This document shows positions 1 to 5,877 of a stretch of DNA of 5,877 nucleotides, in pieces. The notes below the pieces were generated by a model that saw only the letters and a program-made list of their open reading frames with translations, was not told where the DNA came from and did not search any database. The translations under genes were made by a program, and so were the position numbers. This DNA is from Rikenellaceae bacterium (GTDB lineage Bacteria > Bacteroidota > Bacteroidia > Bacteroidales > UBA932). The stretch covers positions 1 through 5,877 of the forward strand of contig DOVA01000144.1 of assembly GCA_003520315.1 (NCBI GenBank), read 5' to 3'. Positions within the stretch are counted from its first letter, which is position 1, and the number at the start of each line of letters is the position of its first letter.

Positions 1-1103
1 AAGAATGTTATGAAACAAGTGATCTAATAATTGTTACAGGAGGTCTGGGCCCTACTAAAGACGACATAACTAAGAAAGCTCTGGCAAAACTTTGCAACTG
101 TGAGCAATACAAATATGATATTAATCAAGCAAGGTTAATTGAAGATATCTGCAATAAAAGAAATATTGCTCTTACTAAACTTAATAGAGATCAGGCTTTC
201 GTTCCTGAATGTTGCGAAGTAATAATCAACAGGTTGGGAACAGCGCCAGGTATGATATTCAGACTAAACAATAAAAATAAAAATGTGATTCTATTCTCTT
301 TGCCCGGTGTGCCATATGAGATGGAACATATGTTACCGGCAGTAATTGAAACTGTAAAAAAAGAATTCAAAATAGATTCCATATACCACAGAACACTTTT
401 GACTTTTGGAATTCCTGAGTCTACTCTAGCTTCTATGATTGAAAATTGGGAGGACAACCTTCCTGATGAAATCAAACTGGCATATCTTCCAAATCCACAC
501 ACTGGGGTAAAATTGCGATTATCTATTTATGGTGGAGATTTAGATAATAATGCTCAATTAGTTGAAAAAGAAGTAGTCAAGCTCAAACAAATTCTTGGAA
601 ATGCTATTTATGGAGAAGGAGATGAGTCCCTTGAGTCAGTTTTATCTAAATATCTAACATACAACCATAAAACTATTTCTGTAGCAGAATCTTGTACTTC
701 AGGAAGAATTTCGTCAATCCTTACATCTATACCTGGTTCATCTGTTTATTTTAAGGGTGGAATTGTAGCGTATGACAACAGCATCAAAATGAATATCCTC
801 AATGTAAAAGAAGATACTCTTAATAATTTTGGAGCAGTAAGTGCTAAATGCGTTGAAGAAATGGCTGAAAATGTGCGTAAATTAATGAAAAGTGACTTTT
901 CAATTGCTACATCAGGAATCGCAGGTCCTTCAGGAGGTTCAACAGATAAACCAGTCGGTACTGTATGGATAGCAATTTCCGGTCCCAATTTTCTCGAAAG
1001 CCAAATGAAAGTATTTAATGGAAACAGGAATAACAATATCGAAAGATTCTCTACGGAAGCATTAAACTTTTTAAGGCTAAGACTTGGTTTACAGCTAAAG
1101 TAA
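1..1103 (+). CDS. cinA: CinA: nicotinamide-nucleotide amidase / competence-damage-inducible protein (5'-truncated)
   Basis: The reading frame is open from base 3 to the TAA at 1101-1103, giving 366 visible residues. CinA proteins are usually about 410-420 long, so roughly 50 N-terminal residues lie off the left edge. A TTG at 234 is internal, not the start. Numbering visible residues from base 3, a MoCF/MoaB-like N-terminal domain carries TGGLGPTKDD (12-21) and LPGVPYEM (about 100-107). A linker domain follows, then the C-terminal PncC domain from about residue 210. That domain has AESCTSG (228-234, likely nucleophile Ser230), Tyr257 and Lys262 in the YDNSIK stretch, GIAGPSGG (305-312) and KPVGT (316-320). 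In the family, the C-terminal domain deamidates nicotinamide mononucleotide to nicotinate mononucleotide in pyridine nucleotide salvage, and the N-terminal domain has ADP-ribose pyrophosphatase activity in studied members. The protein should be cytoplasmic. AESCTSG differs from the usual AESCTGG by one Gly-to-Ser change. Identification is firm; a role in competence is not implied. Confidence 0.96.
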   Translation, partial: ECYETSDLIIVTGGLGPTKDDITKKALAKLCNCEQYKYDINQARLIEDICNKRNIALTKLNRDQAFVPECCEVIINRLGTAPGMIFRLNNKNKNVILFSLPGVPYEMEHMLPAVIETVKKEFKIDSIYHRTLLTFGIPESTLASMIENWEDNLPDEIKLAYLPNPHTGVKLRLSIYGGDLDNNAQLVEKEVVKLKQILGNAIYGEGDESLESVLSKYLTYNHKTISVAESCTSGRISSILTSIPGSSVYFKGGIVAYDNSIKMNILNVKEDTLNNFGAVSAKCVEEMAENVRKLMKSDFSIATSGIAGPSGGSTDKPVGTVWIAISGPNFLESQMKVFNGNRNNNIERFSTEALNFLRLRLGLQLK

Positions 1104-1110
1104 TTTATAC

Positions 1111-1125
1111 GTTACATAATGTAAC
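1111..1125. promoter_or_regulatory. 15-base palindrome in the cinA-hydrolase spacer, possible operator
   Basis: GTTACAT and ATGTAAC form a perfect 7-base inverted repeat around one central A. It starts 7 bases after the cinA stop and ends 33 bases before the ATG of the serine hydrolase. As RNA it could fold only as a 6-bp stem with a 3-base loop. No T-run follows, so a rho-independent terminator is unlikely. The near-odd symmetry and the position just upstream of a gene suit a dimeric regulator site better. In such an AT-rich spacer it could also be chance. Confidence 0.35.
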
Positions 1126-1158
1126 TAAATTGTGATATAATATTATATTTTATTGTTT

Positions 1159-2286
1159 ATGAGAAATATAGTTGTGTTTTTGTTAATAATATCAAGTATG
1201 TTGACTTCATGTACTTCAAATAGAAAAGAGCCAGGCGTTTTGACTGTTAATAAGATTGACTCTCTTTTTCAATCTCTCTATCCTTCTAATGAGCCAGGGG
1301 CAGCTGTTTTAATTATGAAAGGGGATTCTATTGTTTTTGACAAAGGTTATGGAATTGCAGATTTGGAGGAAATGACAAAAATTGATGGAAATACTTTTTT
1401 TAATATAGCTTCTGTTTCTAAGCAATTTGCGGCAGTAGCAGTAATGATGCTTGCAGAGGAGGGGAAACTTTCATTAGATGATAATGTCAAAAAGTGGTTC
1501 CCTTATTTTAAAGCTGATTTTTTCGAAAAAATAAAGATAAAACACTTGCTATCCCACACATCAGGAATTCCGGATGCGAGAGATCGGAGTAATAGGAATT
1601 TTGTTCTGACTGCTACAGATGTTGCTTCCTATTCATATATGAAGAATCTCGATACTCTCAATTTTGAGCCCGGATCAGATTACGAATATATGAATCCAAC
1701 TTTTCAATTATTATACACAATCATTGAGAAGGCTTCAGGTATGCAGTTCGATACTTTTATGAAAAATAAAATCTTTCTACCGTGTGGTATGAATGAAACC
1801 ACATATTTTGAGGCAGGAAAAGAGATTCCAAGAATGGCACATGGATATTTGTTAGATTCAACATCAAACAACTTTAGAGAATTTGATTTTGGAGAAGAGT
1901 CCTTTTTTGCGACTAAGGCTGATGGAGGCATTTATACTTCGACAAGAGAATTTGCAAAGTGGGAAATTGCATTAAGAGACAACAAACTTATCAGTGAGCA
2001 GATGAAAAACACCGCTCATTCTCCTAAAATATCCATTAAAGATATGCCATATACGTTCTACGGATATGGATGGTTTATAGAAGAAAAACCAGGTTATCCC
2101 GTTAAAGTGTTTCATACTGGTGATAATGGTGGCTTTCAGATATATGCAGGAAGATATCCTGACAATAAAATTCTCTATCTCATTTTTTCAAATAGAAATG
2201 ACAGAGACAGAGAATTAACTATTTCAAAACTGGATAAAATATTAAAAGAAGCCGGATGGCTTGATACTACTTCCGACAGAAAATAG
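1159..2286 (+). CDS. Serine hydrolase, class C beta-lactamase / penicillin-binding family, lipoprotein
   Basis: The chosen start is the ATG at 1159 (375 aa). A TTG two codons upstream stays in frame, but the ATG directly begins a normal signal peptide. MRN is followed by a hydrophobic stretch and the lipobox L-T-S-C, with Cys18 as the predicted lipidated residue. No acidic run follows Cys18, so the Bacteroidota surface-export signal is not evident and a periplasm-facing protein is more likely (inference). The Beta-lactamase (PF00144) domain fills about residues 33-365. It has the three expected active-site motifs: S-V-S-K with Ser85 nucleophile and Lys88, Y-M-N with Tyr177 and Asn179, and H-T-G at 319-321 in place of KTG. 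This family covers beta-lactamases, DD-peptidases, D-amino-acid amidases and esterases. The HTG motif and lack of other signatures give no reason to favour antibiotic resistance, and the substrate cannot be told. No Shine-Dalgarno site is seen. The 3' end overlaps the convergent dehydrogenase gene by 20 bases. Confidence 0.93.
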   Translation: MRNIVVFLLIISSMLTSCTSNRKEPGVLTVNKIDSLFQSLYPSNEPGAAVLIMKGDSIVFDKGYGIADLEEMTKIDGNTFFNIASVSKQFAAVAVMMLAEEGKLSLDDNVKKWFPYFKADFFEKIKIKHLLSHTSGIPDARDRSNRNFVLTATDVASYSYMKNLDTLNFEPGSDYEYMNPTFQLLYTIIEKASGMQFDTFMKNKIFLPCGMNETTYFEAGKEIPRMAHGYLLDSTSNNFREFDFGEESFFATKADGGIYTSTREFAKWEIALRDNKLISEQMKNTAHSPKISIKDMPYTFYGYGWFIEEKPGYPVKVFHTGDNGGFQIYAGRYPDNKILYLIFSNRNDRDRELTISKLDKILKEAGWLDTTSDRK

Positions 2287-3025
2287 TGGGAGATGCCTGT
2301 GCTGCAGGTAATATTACTACATCACTAATATTGACATGCGCTGGAGCCTTAACGATATATAAAATCAAATCTGCAACATCTGAAGCATTCAATGGTTCAA
2401 ATCCTTCATATACTGCTGCTGCTCGCTTTTCGTCTCCCTTGAAACGAACTTTTGAAAATTCTGTTTCAACTGCACCAGGACAAACCTGAGATACTTTTAT
2501 GTTCTTCTGGATAAAATCCATCATCATGCCTTTTGATAGAGCATCAACTGCATATTTGGTCGCACAGTAAACATTACCGTTTGGATAAACACTCTTACCT
2601 GCAATTGAGCCTATGTTCACAATGTGCCCACCACCATGTTCAATCATTAAATTTGAAACTATCTTGCTAACATAGAGAAGTCCTTTGATATTTGTATCAA
2701 TCATCCTTTCCCAATCATCAATGACACCCTCGTTCAAAGGGCTTAAACCTACAGCTAGACCAGCATTGTTAATCAATATGTCAATATGTTGCCACTCTTG
2801 TGGCAAATTGAGAAGATGCTTTTCAACCTGAGCCATTTCTCTAACATCAAAATTCAGTGGCAGTATATTTACTTCATATTTTTTAACCAGACGACTTGTT
2901 AGGGAATTTAACCTTTCAACTCTTCTGCCTGTAAGAATTAATCTGAACTTTTCTTTGGCAAACGCTTCAGCAACAGCCTCTCCTATTCCAGATGTTGCCC
3001 CTGTAATCAATATTGTTTTATGCAT
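2267..3025 (-). CDS. ydfG: YdfG-like SDR: NADP-dependent 3-hydroxy acid / L-allo-threonine (serine) dehydrogenase
   Basis: This is a classical short-chain dehydrogenase of 252 aa, a normal length. It has the Rossmann motif TGATSGIG (8-15), Arg34-Arg35 in TGRRVERL (a pattern favouring NADP), NNAG (86-89), catalytic Asn112 in DTNIKG, Ser140 in NIGS, and Tyr153/Lys157 in VYCATK. Beyond general SDR features, several blocks match E. coli YdfG as I recall it: LPQEW..IDIL.NNAGLA.G near 74-93, DWE.MIDTN.KGL near 104-116, TEFS.VRFKGD near 188-198 and PAHVNI near 228-233. YdfG oxidises L-serine, L-allo-threonine and other 3-hydroxy acids, and also reduces malonic semialdehyde. That substrate range is an inference here; a general SDR call is safe. 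The ATG at 3025 lies 4 bases after the dipeptidase stop, so the two are very likely one transcript. No Shine-Dalgarno site is seen, so translational coupling is plausible. The last 20 bases overlap the convergent serine hydrolase gene. Confidence 0.92.
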   Translation of the reverse strand: MHKTILITGATSGIGEAVAEAFAKEKFRLILTGRRVERLNSLTSRLVKKYEVNILPLNFDVREMAQVEKHLLNLPQEWQHIDILINNAGLAVGLSPLNEGVIDDWERMIDTNIKGLLYVSKIVSNLMIEHGGGHIVNIGSIAGKSVYPNGNVYCATKYAVDALSKGMMMDFIQKNIKVSQVCPGAVETEFSKVRFKGDEKRAAAVYEGFEPLNASDVADLILYIVKAPAHVNISDVVILPAAQASPTIFCRK

Positions 3026-3029
3026 GATT

Positions 3030-4118
3030 TTAAAAATTTAGATCCATTATTCTTAGAAAATTACCTCCTAGTATTTTGTAAATATTCTCTTCAGTATAAC
3101 CTCTTTTCACAAGTTCCTTTGTAATAACAGGAAGTTTATCAACCCCTTCAAGACCTTCGGGTGTAACTTCAATGCCATCAAAATCAGACCCAATACCAAC
3201 ACTGTCAACACCTACAAGTTTAACTACATGGTCAATGTGATCAACCACCTCTGTATATGAAGGTCTTTTTAATGCCATCATATCAGACAAAGCCTTTTTA
3301 TATTCTGCTTCATACTTTTTGGGATTTTTTTTGAATTTTGTCTCTGCTACTTCAAAAGCATCACATAGAGGCCAAAATTTATCTGCATAATCCTTATTCA
3401 AAAAAGGAGGATAAAAATTAATTTGAATAACTCCGCCGTGTGCTGCTAAATCTTTGATCATCTGATCACTCATATTTCTTGGAAGATCAGCTATTGCTCT
3501 GCAACATGAATGAGTAGCTACAACAGGTTTTTTTGAATATTTTAAAACGTCATAGAAAGATTCGTCAGAAATATGAGAAACATCAATAATCATCCCCAAC
3601 CTGTTCATCTCTTTCACAACTTTTTTACCAAAGGGACTTAGACCATGCCATTTCTTCTCGGGAGAACCACATGAATCACAAATATCATTGTTGCCTGCGT
3701 GAGTGAGAGTCATATAACGAACTCCCATATCATAAAAAAGTCTTAGTAAGGAAAGATCCTTTTGAATAGGAAGTCCGTTTTCCATACCAAAGAAAATAGC
3801 TCCCAATCCCCTTTTTTTCAATTCAAAAGCATCTTCGACGCTAAGTGCTGCAGCAACCTTGTCTTCATTTTGCTCAATAGCATCATAGCTTCTTGCAATA
3901 AGTTGCAGTGCCTTTCTTGTTGCAGCATCAGGATCAAGCTTATTGGATGTGTAAATAGCAAAAAAAATCGCATCTACTCCACCCTCTTTCATCCTTATAA
4001 AATCAAAATGTCCCTGGTCATTTCTTTTACCCATATCAACTCCCTCGTAGAGTTTTAATGGAGAATCACAATGAGAATCAAGGACAAAAGCATTTCTATG
4101 CAGTTTCTGGAAGTCCAT
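3030..4118 (-). CDS. Membrane dipeptidase family (peptidase M19, renal dipeptidase-like)
   Basis: The 362-residue protein is a TIM-barrel metallodipeptidase of family M19. The binuclear zinc ligands known from renal dipeptidase can be placed: His16 and Asp18 in DSHCD, bridging Glu113 in GMENG, His182 in DVSHISD and His203 in ATHS. TLTH (His140) fits the substrate-binding position and Asp312 in GSDFDG fits the catalytic aspartate. M19 enzymes cleave dipeptides, often with a D-residue at the C-terminal side. No signal peptide or lipobox is present, so despite the family name it is probably cytoplasmic and acts on imported dipeptides (inference). Cys150 in CDSC and the paired Cys205-Cys206 after the metal-binding His203 are a little unusual. 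The ATG at 4118 follows an AAAGG Shine-Dalgarno-like site at 4 bases, which lies in one arm of a perfect 12-bp inverted repeat. The gene is 4 bases upstream of the YdfG-like dehydrogenase and 43 bases downstream of the head-GIN gene. Confidence 0.96.
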   Translation of the reverse strand: MDFQKLHRNAFVLDSHCDSPLKLYEGVDMGKRNDQGHFDFIRMKEGGVDAIFFAIYTSNKLDPDAATRKALQLIARSYDAIEQNEDKVAAALSVEDAFELKKRGLGAIFFGMENGLPIQKDLSLLRLFYDMGVRYMTLTHAGNNDICDSCGSPEKKWHGLSPFGKKVVKEMNRLGMIIDVSHISDESFYDVLKYSKKPVVATHSCCRAIADLPRNMSDQMIKDLAAHGGVIQINFYPPFLNKDYADKFWPLCDAFEVAETKFKKNPKKYEAEYKKALSDMMALKRPSYTEVVDHIDHVVKLVGVDSVGIGSDFDGIEVTPEGLEGVDKLPVITKELVKRGYTEENIYKILGGNFLRIMDLNF

Positions 4119-4150
4119 ATTACCTTTATTTATTTTTTATAAAGGTAATA
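4118..4150 (-). promoter_or_regulatory. Perfect 12-bp inverted repeat covering the dipeptidase RBS and start
   Basis: Arms 4118-4129 (TATTACCTTTAT on the plus strand) and 4139-4150 are exact reverse complements separated by a 9-base T-rich loop. In the minus-strand mRNA the downstream arm holds the AAAGG ribosome binding site and the A of the dipeptidase ATG. A folded hairpin would thus hide the translation start. No T-run follows in the direction of transcription, so it is not a standard terminator of the head-GIN gene. It could instead be a dimeric operator on DNA, or a processing or attenuation point within a head-GIN/dipeptidase transcript. The symmetry is directly visible; the function is inferred. 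Confidence 0.6.
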
Positions 4151-4161
4151 AAAAACGAAGA

Positions 4162-5040
4162 TTAGTATATCTTTTTGAAGTTTGAAATGGAATTGACCGA
4201 TACATTATTTATGACCGGAGAACCCTTGTATTCAAGATGTGAACTTCCCGAGATCTCCGCCTCAAGTGTTTTTGAGACATTGACTACAGCCTTAGAAACA
4301 CCACTTATGGTAATATAAGCCTCATTGGCAGCAAATTCAACGGCAATTAATTTTGAAGCTCCTGAAATCTGAGTTCTGATCTCCTCTCCACTACCTTTCA
4401 ATTTCACTTCTGAAGAACCTGAAAGTTTCAGATCCAAACTGGCAATACTACCTTTAAAGTCCATCTTGGATGCTCCACTGCACTTTACTGAAAGTGTCGA
4501 AATTTCTTGATTCATAACTGCATTACTGGCTCCCGACAATTCGTAATCTGCAATATTTATTTTGCCTCTCATGGATACTGAAGAAGCACCACTTATTGAA
4601 ATACGTGCACTTTCGCTCGTGATTTCAAGACCACAAATAGAAGCAGCACCACTGATCTGTCCCTTGAAATTCTGTGGAGTAAAATTAGACGAGGACGTTA
4701 ATTTACAAGCTCCGGAAAGAGAAAGCCATGAAAGCTCATTTTTCATATTAATTTTAACTTTCACGGATTTGAGATTTTTTTTAAGAATTCTCGGCATCTT
4801 ATCAGTTTCAATTTTAAGATTAAGCTGTCCCATTACTACCTTTATGTTAACATAATTCATAACTTCTCGGTCAGCAGTAACTACTACAGATTCTACAGGT
4901 GATTTTATAAGTTCAATGTCAAATACACTTGAGGCTGTTATTCCAGTAAAATCATCAGCCACAAAACTTTTTGTGATCTGTTGGGCAGAAGCAGCAACTG
5001 AAAAGAGTACTGCTATTAAAAAAAATATTGACTTTTTCAT
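4162..5040 (-). CDS. Secreted head-GIN domain protein (DUF2807)
   Basis: The 292-residue protein starts at ATG 5040 with a clear signal peptide: MKKS, a hydrophobic core, then ASA with predicted cleavage after Ala19 before QQ. The mature part opens with VADDFTGITASSVFDIEL (27-44), the typical opening of DUF2807 / putative auto-transporter adhesin head-GIN proteins common in Bacteroidota. From residue 109 to 267 a motif of the form S-G-A/S/V-S recurs nine times at 18-21 residue spacing. This is the pattern expected of a right-handed beta-solenoid. No lipobox, membrane anchor or type IX secretion C-terminal domain is recognisable, so it is probably periplasmic or loosely cell-surface associated. 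The molecular function of the family is not established, and 'adhesin' is only a database label. It is the first gene of the minus-strand cluster and is divergent from the P5C dehydrogenase gene. The 43-base spacer allows read-through into the dipeptidase. Confidence 0.92.
   Translation of the reverse strand: MKKSIFFLIAVLFSVAASAQQITKSFVADDFTGITASSVFDIELIKSPVESVVVTADREVMNYVNIKVVMGQLNLKIETDKMPRILKKNLKSVKVKINMKNELSWLSLSGACKLTSSSNFTPQNFKGQISGAASICGLEITSESARISISGASSVSMRGKINIADYELSGASNAVMNQEISTLSVKCSGASKMDFKGSIASLDLKLSGSSEVKLKGSGEEIRTQISGASKLIAVEFAANEAYITISGVSKAVVNVSKTLEAEISGSSHLEYKGSPVINNVSVNSISNFKKIY
4240..4716 (-). repeat. Nine tandem ~19-residue SGAS repeats within the head-GIN protein
   Basis: In protein coordinates the motif begins at residues 109 (SGAC), 130 (SGAA), 150 (SGAS), 169 (SGAS), 188 (SGAS), 207 (SGSS), 226 (SGAS), 246 (SGVS) and 264 (SGSS). 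The steps are 21, 20, 19, 19, 19, 19, 20 and 18 residues. A hydrophobic residue usually sits two before the SG and again about four after it, consistent with one solenoid coil per repeat. At DNA level the copies have diverged in codon use, so this is an old protein-level repeat rather than a recent tandem duplication. Confidence 0.85.
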
Positions 5041-5155
5041 AAAAAATAATTAAATATATATATATCAATAAATAAACTTTTCTCTTACAAATCTCCATTA
5101 ATTAGACGAAAATTATTTAAATTTGTTGCATTCGAATTAATTTTTAAATAAAGAT
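5041..5155. promoter_or_regulatory. Divergent AT-rich intergenic region between head-GIN and pruA genes
   Basis: This 115-base spacer should hold the promoters for both flanking genes, which are transcribed away from it. It is nearly all A and T and includes a run of alternating AT at 5054-5065. No classical operator, riboswitch or strong hairpin was recognised. For the minus-strand gene the best -7 candidate is GAGATTTG (complement of 5088-5095), one base off TAnnTTTG and without a convincing -33 box. Confidence 0.6.
5118..5125 (+). promoter_or_regulatory. Bacteroidota-type -7 promoter box (TAnnTTTG) for pruA
   Basis: TAAATTTG matches the Bacteroidota -7 consensus TAnnTTTG exactly. It lies 30 bases before the pruA ATG, which would give a 5' leader of about 20-25 bases. 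A TTTG-like -33 element is not evident at the expected distance, so the call rests on the -7 box, its position and its orientation. In an AT-rich spacer a chance match is possible. Confidence 0.45.
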
Positions 5156-5877
5156 ATGAATAATTCCATTAACAATTTTCCTCTACCAGCAAATGAACCG
5201 GTACTGAAATATTTAAATGGCAGTCCGGAAAGGATTGCACTTGAGAAAGAACTTGAAAGACAAAGTTCAACTGTTGTTGAAATTCCTCTTATTATTGACG
5301 GGAAAGAGGTATTTACCGGGAACACTGCAGAAGTTGTCATGCCTCATAATCACTCACATACTCTTGCGGTATATCATAAAGCAGGAGAAAAAGAGGTTAA
5401 GATGGCAATCGTTGCTGCCATGAAGGCTCATGTTTTATGGAGTGAGGTAAACTGGGCAACAAGAGCGTCTATAATGTTAAAAATAGCAGAATTGCTGTCT
5501 ACAAAATACAGGGCTACTATTAATGCTGCCACAATGCTTGGTCAAAGTAAAAACATATACCAGGCAGAGATTGATTCAGTTTGTGAAACTATTGATTTTT
5601 TTAGGTTTAACGTTGCTTTTGCAAATGAAATATACAAAAATCAGCCTATTTCAACTAACAGCCAAATAAACAGAATGGAATACAGACCTCTTGAAGGATT
5701 TGTATTCGCTGTCAGCCCTTTTAACTTTACATCAATAGCCTGCAATCTCAACATGTCTCCGGTACTTATGGGAAACACAACTCTGTGGAAACCAGCAACA
5801 ACTGCTATCCTTTCAAATTACTGGCTCATGAAAATCTTCATGGAAGCAGGGTTACCTGCCGGCGTTGTAAATTTCCT
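5156..5877 (+). CDS. pruA: L-glutamate gamma-semialdehyde (1-pyrroline-5-carboxylate) dehydrogenase, 3'-truncated
   Basis: An open frame runs from ATG 5156 to the right edge with no stop, giving 240 complete codons of a protein that is normally about 540 long. The N-terminal block NEPVLKYLNGSPER (13-26), GQSKNIYQAEID (129-140), IDFFRFN (146-152), LEGFVFAVSPFNFT (179-192) and LWKP (210-213) match the ALDH4A1-type P5C dehydrogenase as I recall the human sequence. In ALDH enzymes Asn190 of SPFNFT corresponds to the oxyanion-stabilising Asn and Lys212 of WKP to a cofactor-binding Lys. The catalytic Cys and Glu lie beyond the window. The enzyme oxidises glutamate semialdehyde, in equilibrium with P5C, to glutamate using NAD, the second step of proline catabolism. 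It is a stand-alone protein here: no proline dehydrogenase domain precedes it, unlike fused PutA. The start has no clear Shine-Dalgarno site but follows a TAnnTTTG box. Confidence 0.95.
   Translation, partial: MNNSINNFPLPANEPVLKYLNGSPERIALEKELERQSSTVVEIPLIIDGKEVFTGNTAEVVMPHNHSHTLAVYHKAGEKEVKMAIVAAMKAHVLWSEVNWATRASIMLKIAELLSTKYRATINAATMLGQSKNIYQAEIDSVCETIDFFRFNVAFANEIYKNQPISTNSQINRMEYRPLEGFVFAVSPFNFTSIACNLNMSPVLMGNTTLWKPATTAILSNYWLMKIFMEAGLPAGVVNF

Larger units (their letters stand above)
2267..4118 (-). other. Predicted dipeptidase-dehydrogenase operon
   Basis: The M19 dipeptidase and the YdfG-like dehydrogenase lie in the same direction with only 4 bases (3026-3029) between stop and start, leaving no room for a promoter or terminator. 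Cotranscription and perhaps translational coupling are strongly expected. The head-GIN gene upstream may join the same transcript across its 43-base spacer, but the inverted repeat there could separate expression. The operon ends within the convergent serine hydrolase gene, with no visible terminator before the overlap. Confidence 0.75.

Noticed and set aside
746..1036. 96-residue minus-strand open frame inside cinA
   Set aside because: It runs opposite the conserved PncC domain, whose motifs explain the sequence fully. The frame has no family resemblance.
1136..1141. TATAAT as a sigma-70 -10 box for the serine hydrolase
   Set aside because: The site at 17-base spacing matches TTGACA poorly, Bacteroidota use a different -7/-33 consensus, and TATAAT is likely by chance in this AT-rich spacer.
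1159..2286. Serine hydrolase as an antibiotic-resistance beta-lactamase
   Set aside because: It has the SxxK, YxN and HTG motifs shared by many peptidases and esterases. Nothing points to resistance, and no mobile element is nearby.
2295..2307. CCTG-TGCTG-CAGG hairpin just beyond the serine hydrolase stop as a terminator
   Set aside because: The stem is only 4 bp, no T-run follows, and the bases encode the conserved-frame C-terminus of the dehydrogenase.
2286..2489. 67-residue plus-strand open frame just after the serine hydrolase stop
   Set aside because: It lies wholly antisense to the well-supported dehydrogenase gene, has no recognisable domain and looks like a codon-bias shadow.
3762..4058. 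98-residue plus-strand open frame within the dipeptidase
   Set aside because: It is antisense to the metal-binding part of a clear M19 peptidase and shows no domain or start signal of its own.
5054..5065. Alternating AT run as a phase-variable microsatellite
   Set aside because: Only six AT units, outside any coding frame and in an AT-rich spacer. There is no evidence of length variation.
5137..5340. 67-residue minus-strand open frame across the start of pruA
   Set aside because: It overlaps the conserved N-terminus of P5C dehydrogenase on the opposite strand and has no independent support.

Overview
The window is AT-rich chromosomal DNA that looks like Bacteroidota, probably Bacteroidales or a close relative. 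This rests on a head-GIN (DUF2807) secreted protein, weak or absent Shine-Dalgarno sites, an exact TAnnTTTG-type -7 promoter box, and an ALDH4-type P5C dehydrogenase. No tRNA, rRNA, CRISPR array, insertion sequence or phage gene was seen. The content is mostly housekeeping and amino-acid/peptide metabolism, and I see no convincing novel system.

Layout. Positions 1-1103 (+) hold the 3' nine-tenths of cinA, cut by the left edge. After a 55-base AT-rich spacer with a 15-base palindrome comes a lipoprotein-type serine hydrolase of the class C beta-lactamase family at 1159-2286 (+). It converges on, and overlaps by 20 bases, a minus-strand cluster read from right to left. That cluster is a secreted head-GIN protein (4162-5040), an M19 dipeptidase (3030-4118) and a YdfG-like short-chain dehydrogenase (2267-3025). 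The last two are 4 bases apart and almost surely cotranscribed. A 43-base spacer between the head-GIN gene and the dipeptidase holds a perfect 12-bp inverted repeat that covers the dipeptidase ribosome binding site. A 115-base AT-rich divergent spacer (5041-5155) separates the cluster from the 5' part of an L-glutamate gamma-semialdehyde (P5C) dehydrogenase gene (5156 to the right edge, +), which stays open to the window end.

Working together (inference). The M19 dipeptidase releases free amino acids from dipeptides, YdfG-type enzymes oxidise 3-hydroxy amino acids such as serine, and P5C dehydrogenase completes proline oxidation to glutamate. The right-hand half therefore reads as an amino-acid/dipeptide catabolism neighbourhood. 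The head-GIN protein and the serine hydrolase are envelope proteins with no assigned substrate. CinA is a housekeeping NAD-salvage enzyme and is probably unrelated to its neighbours.
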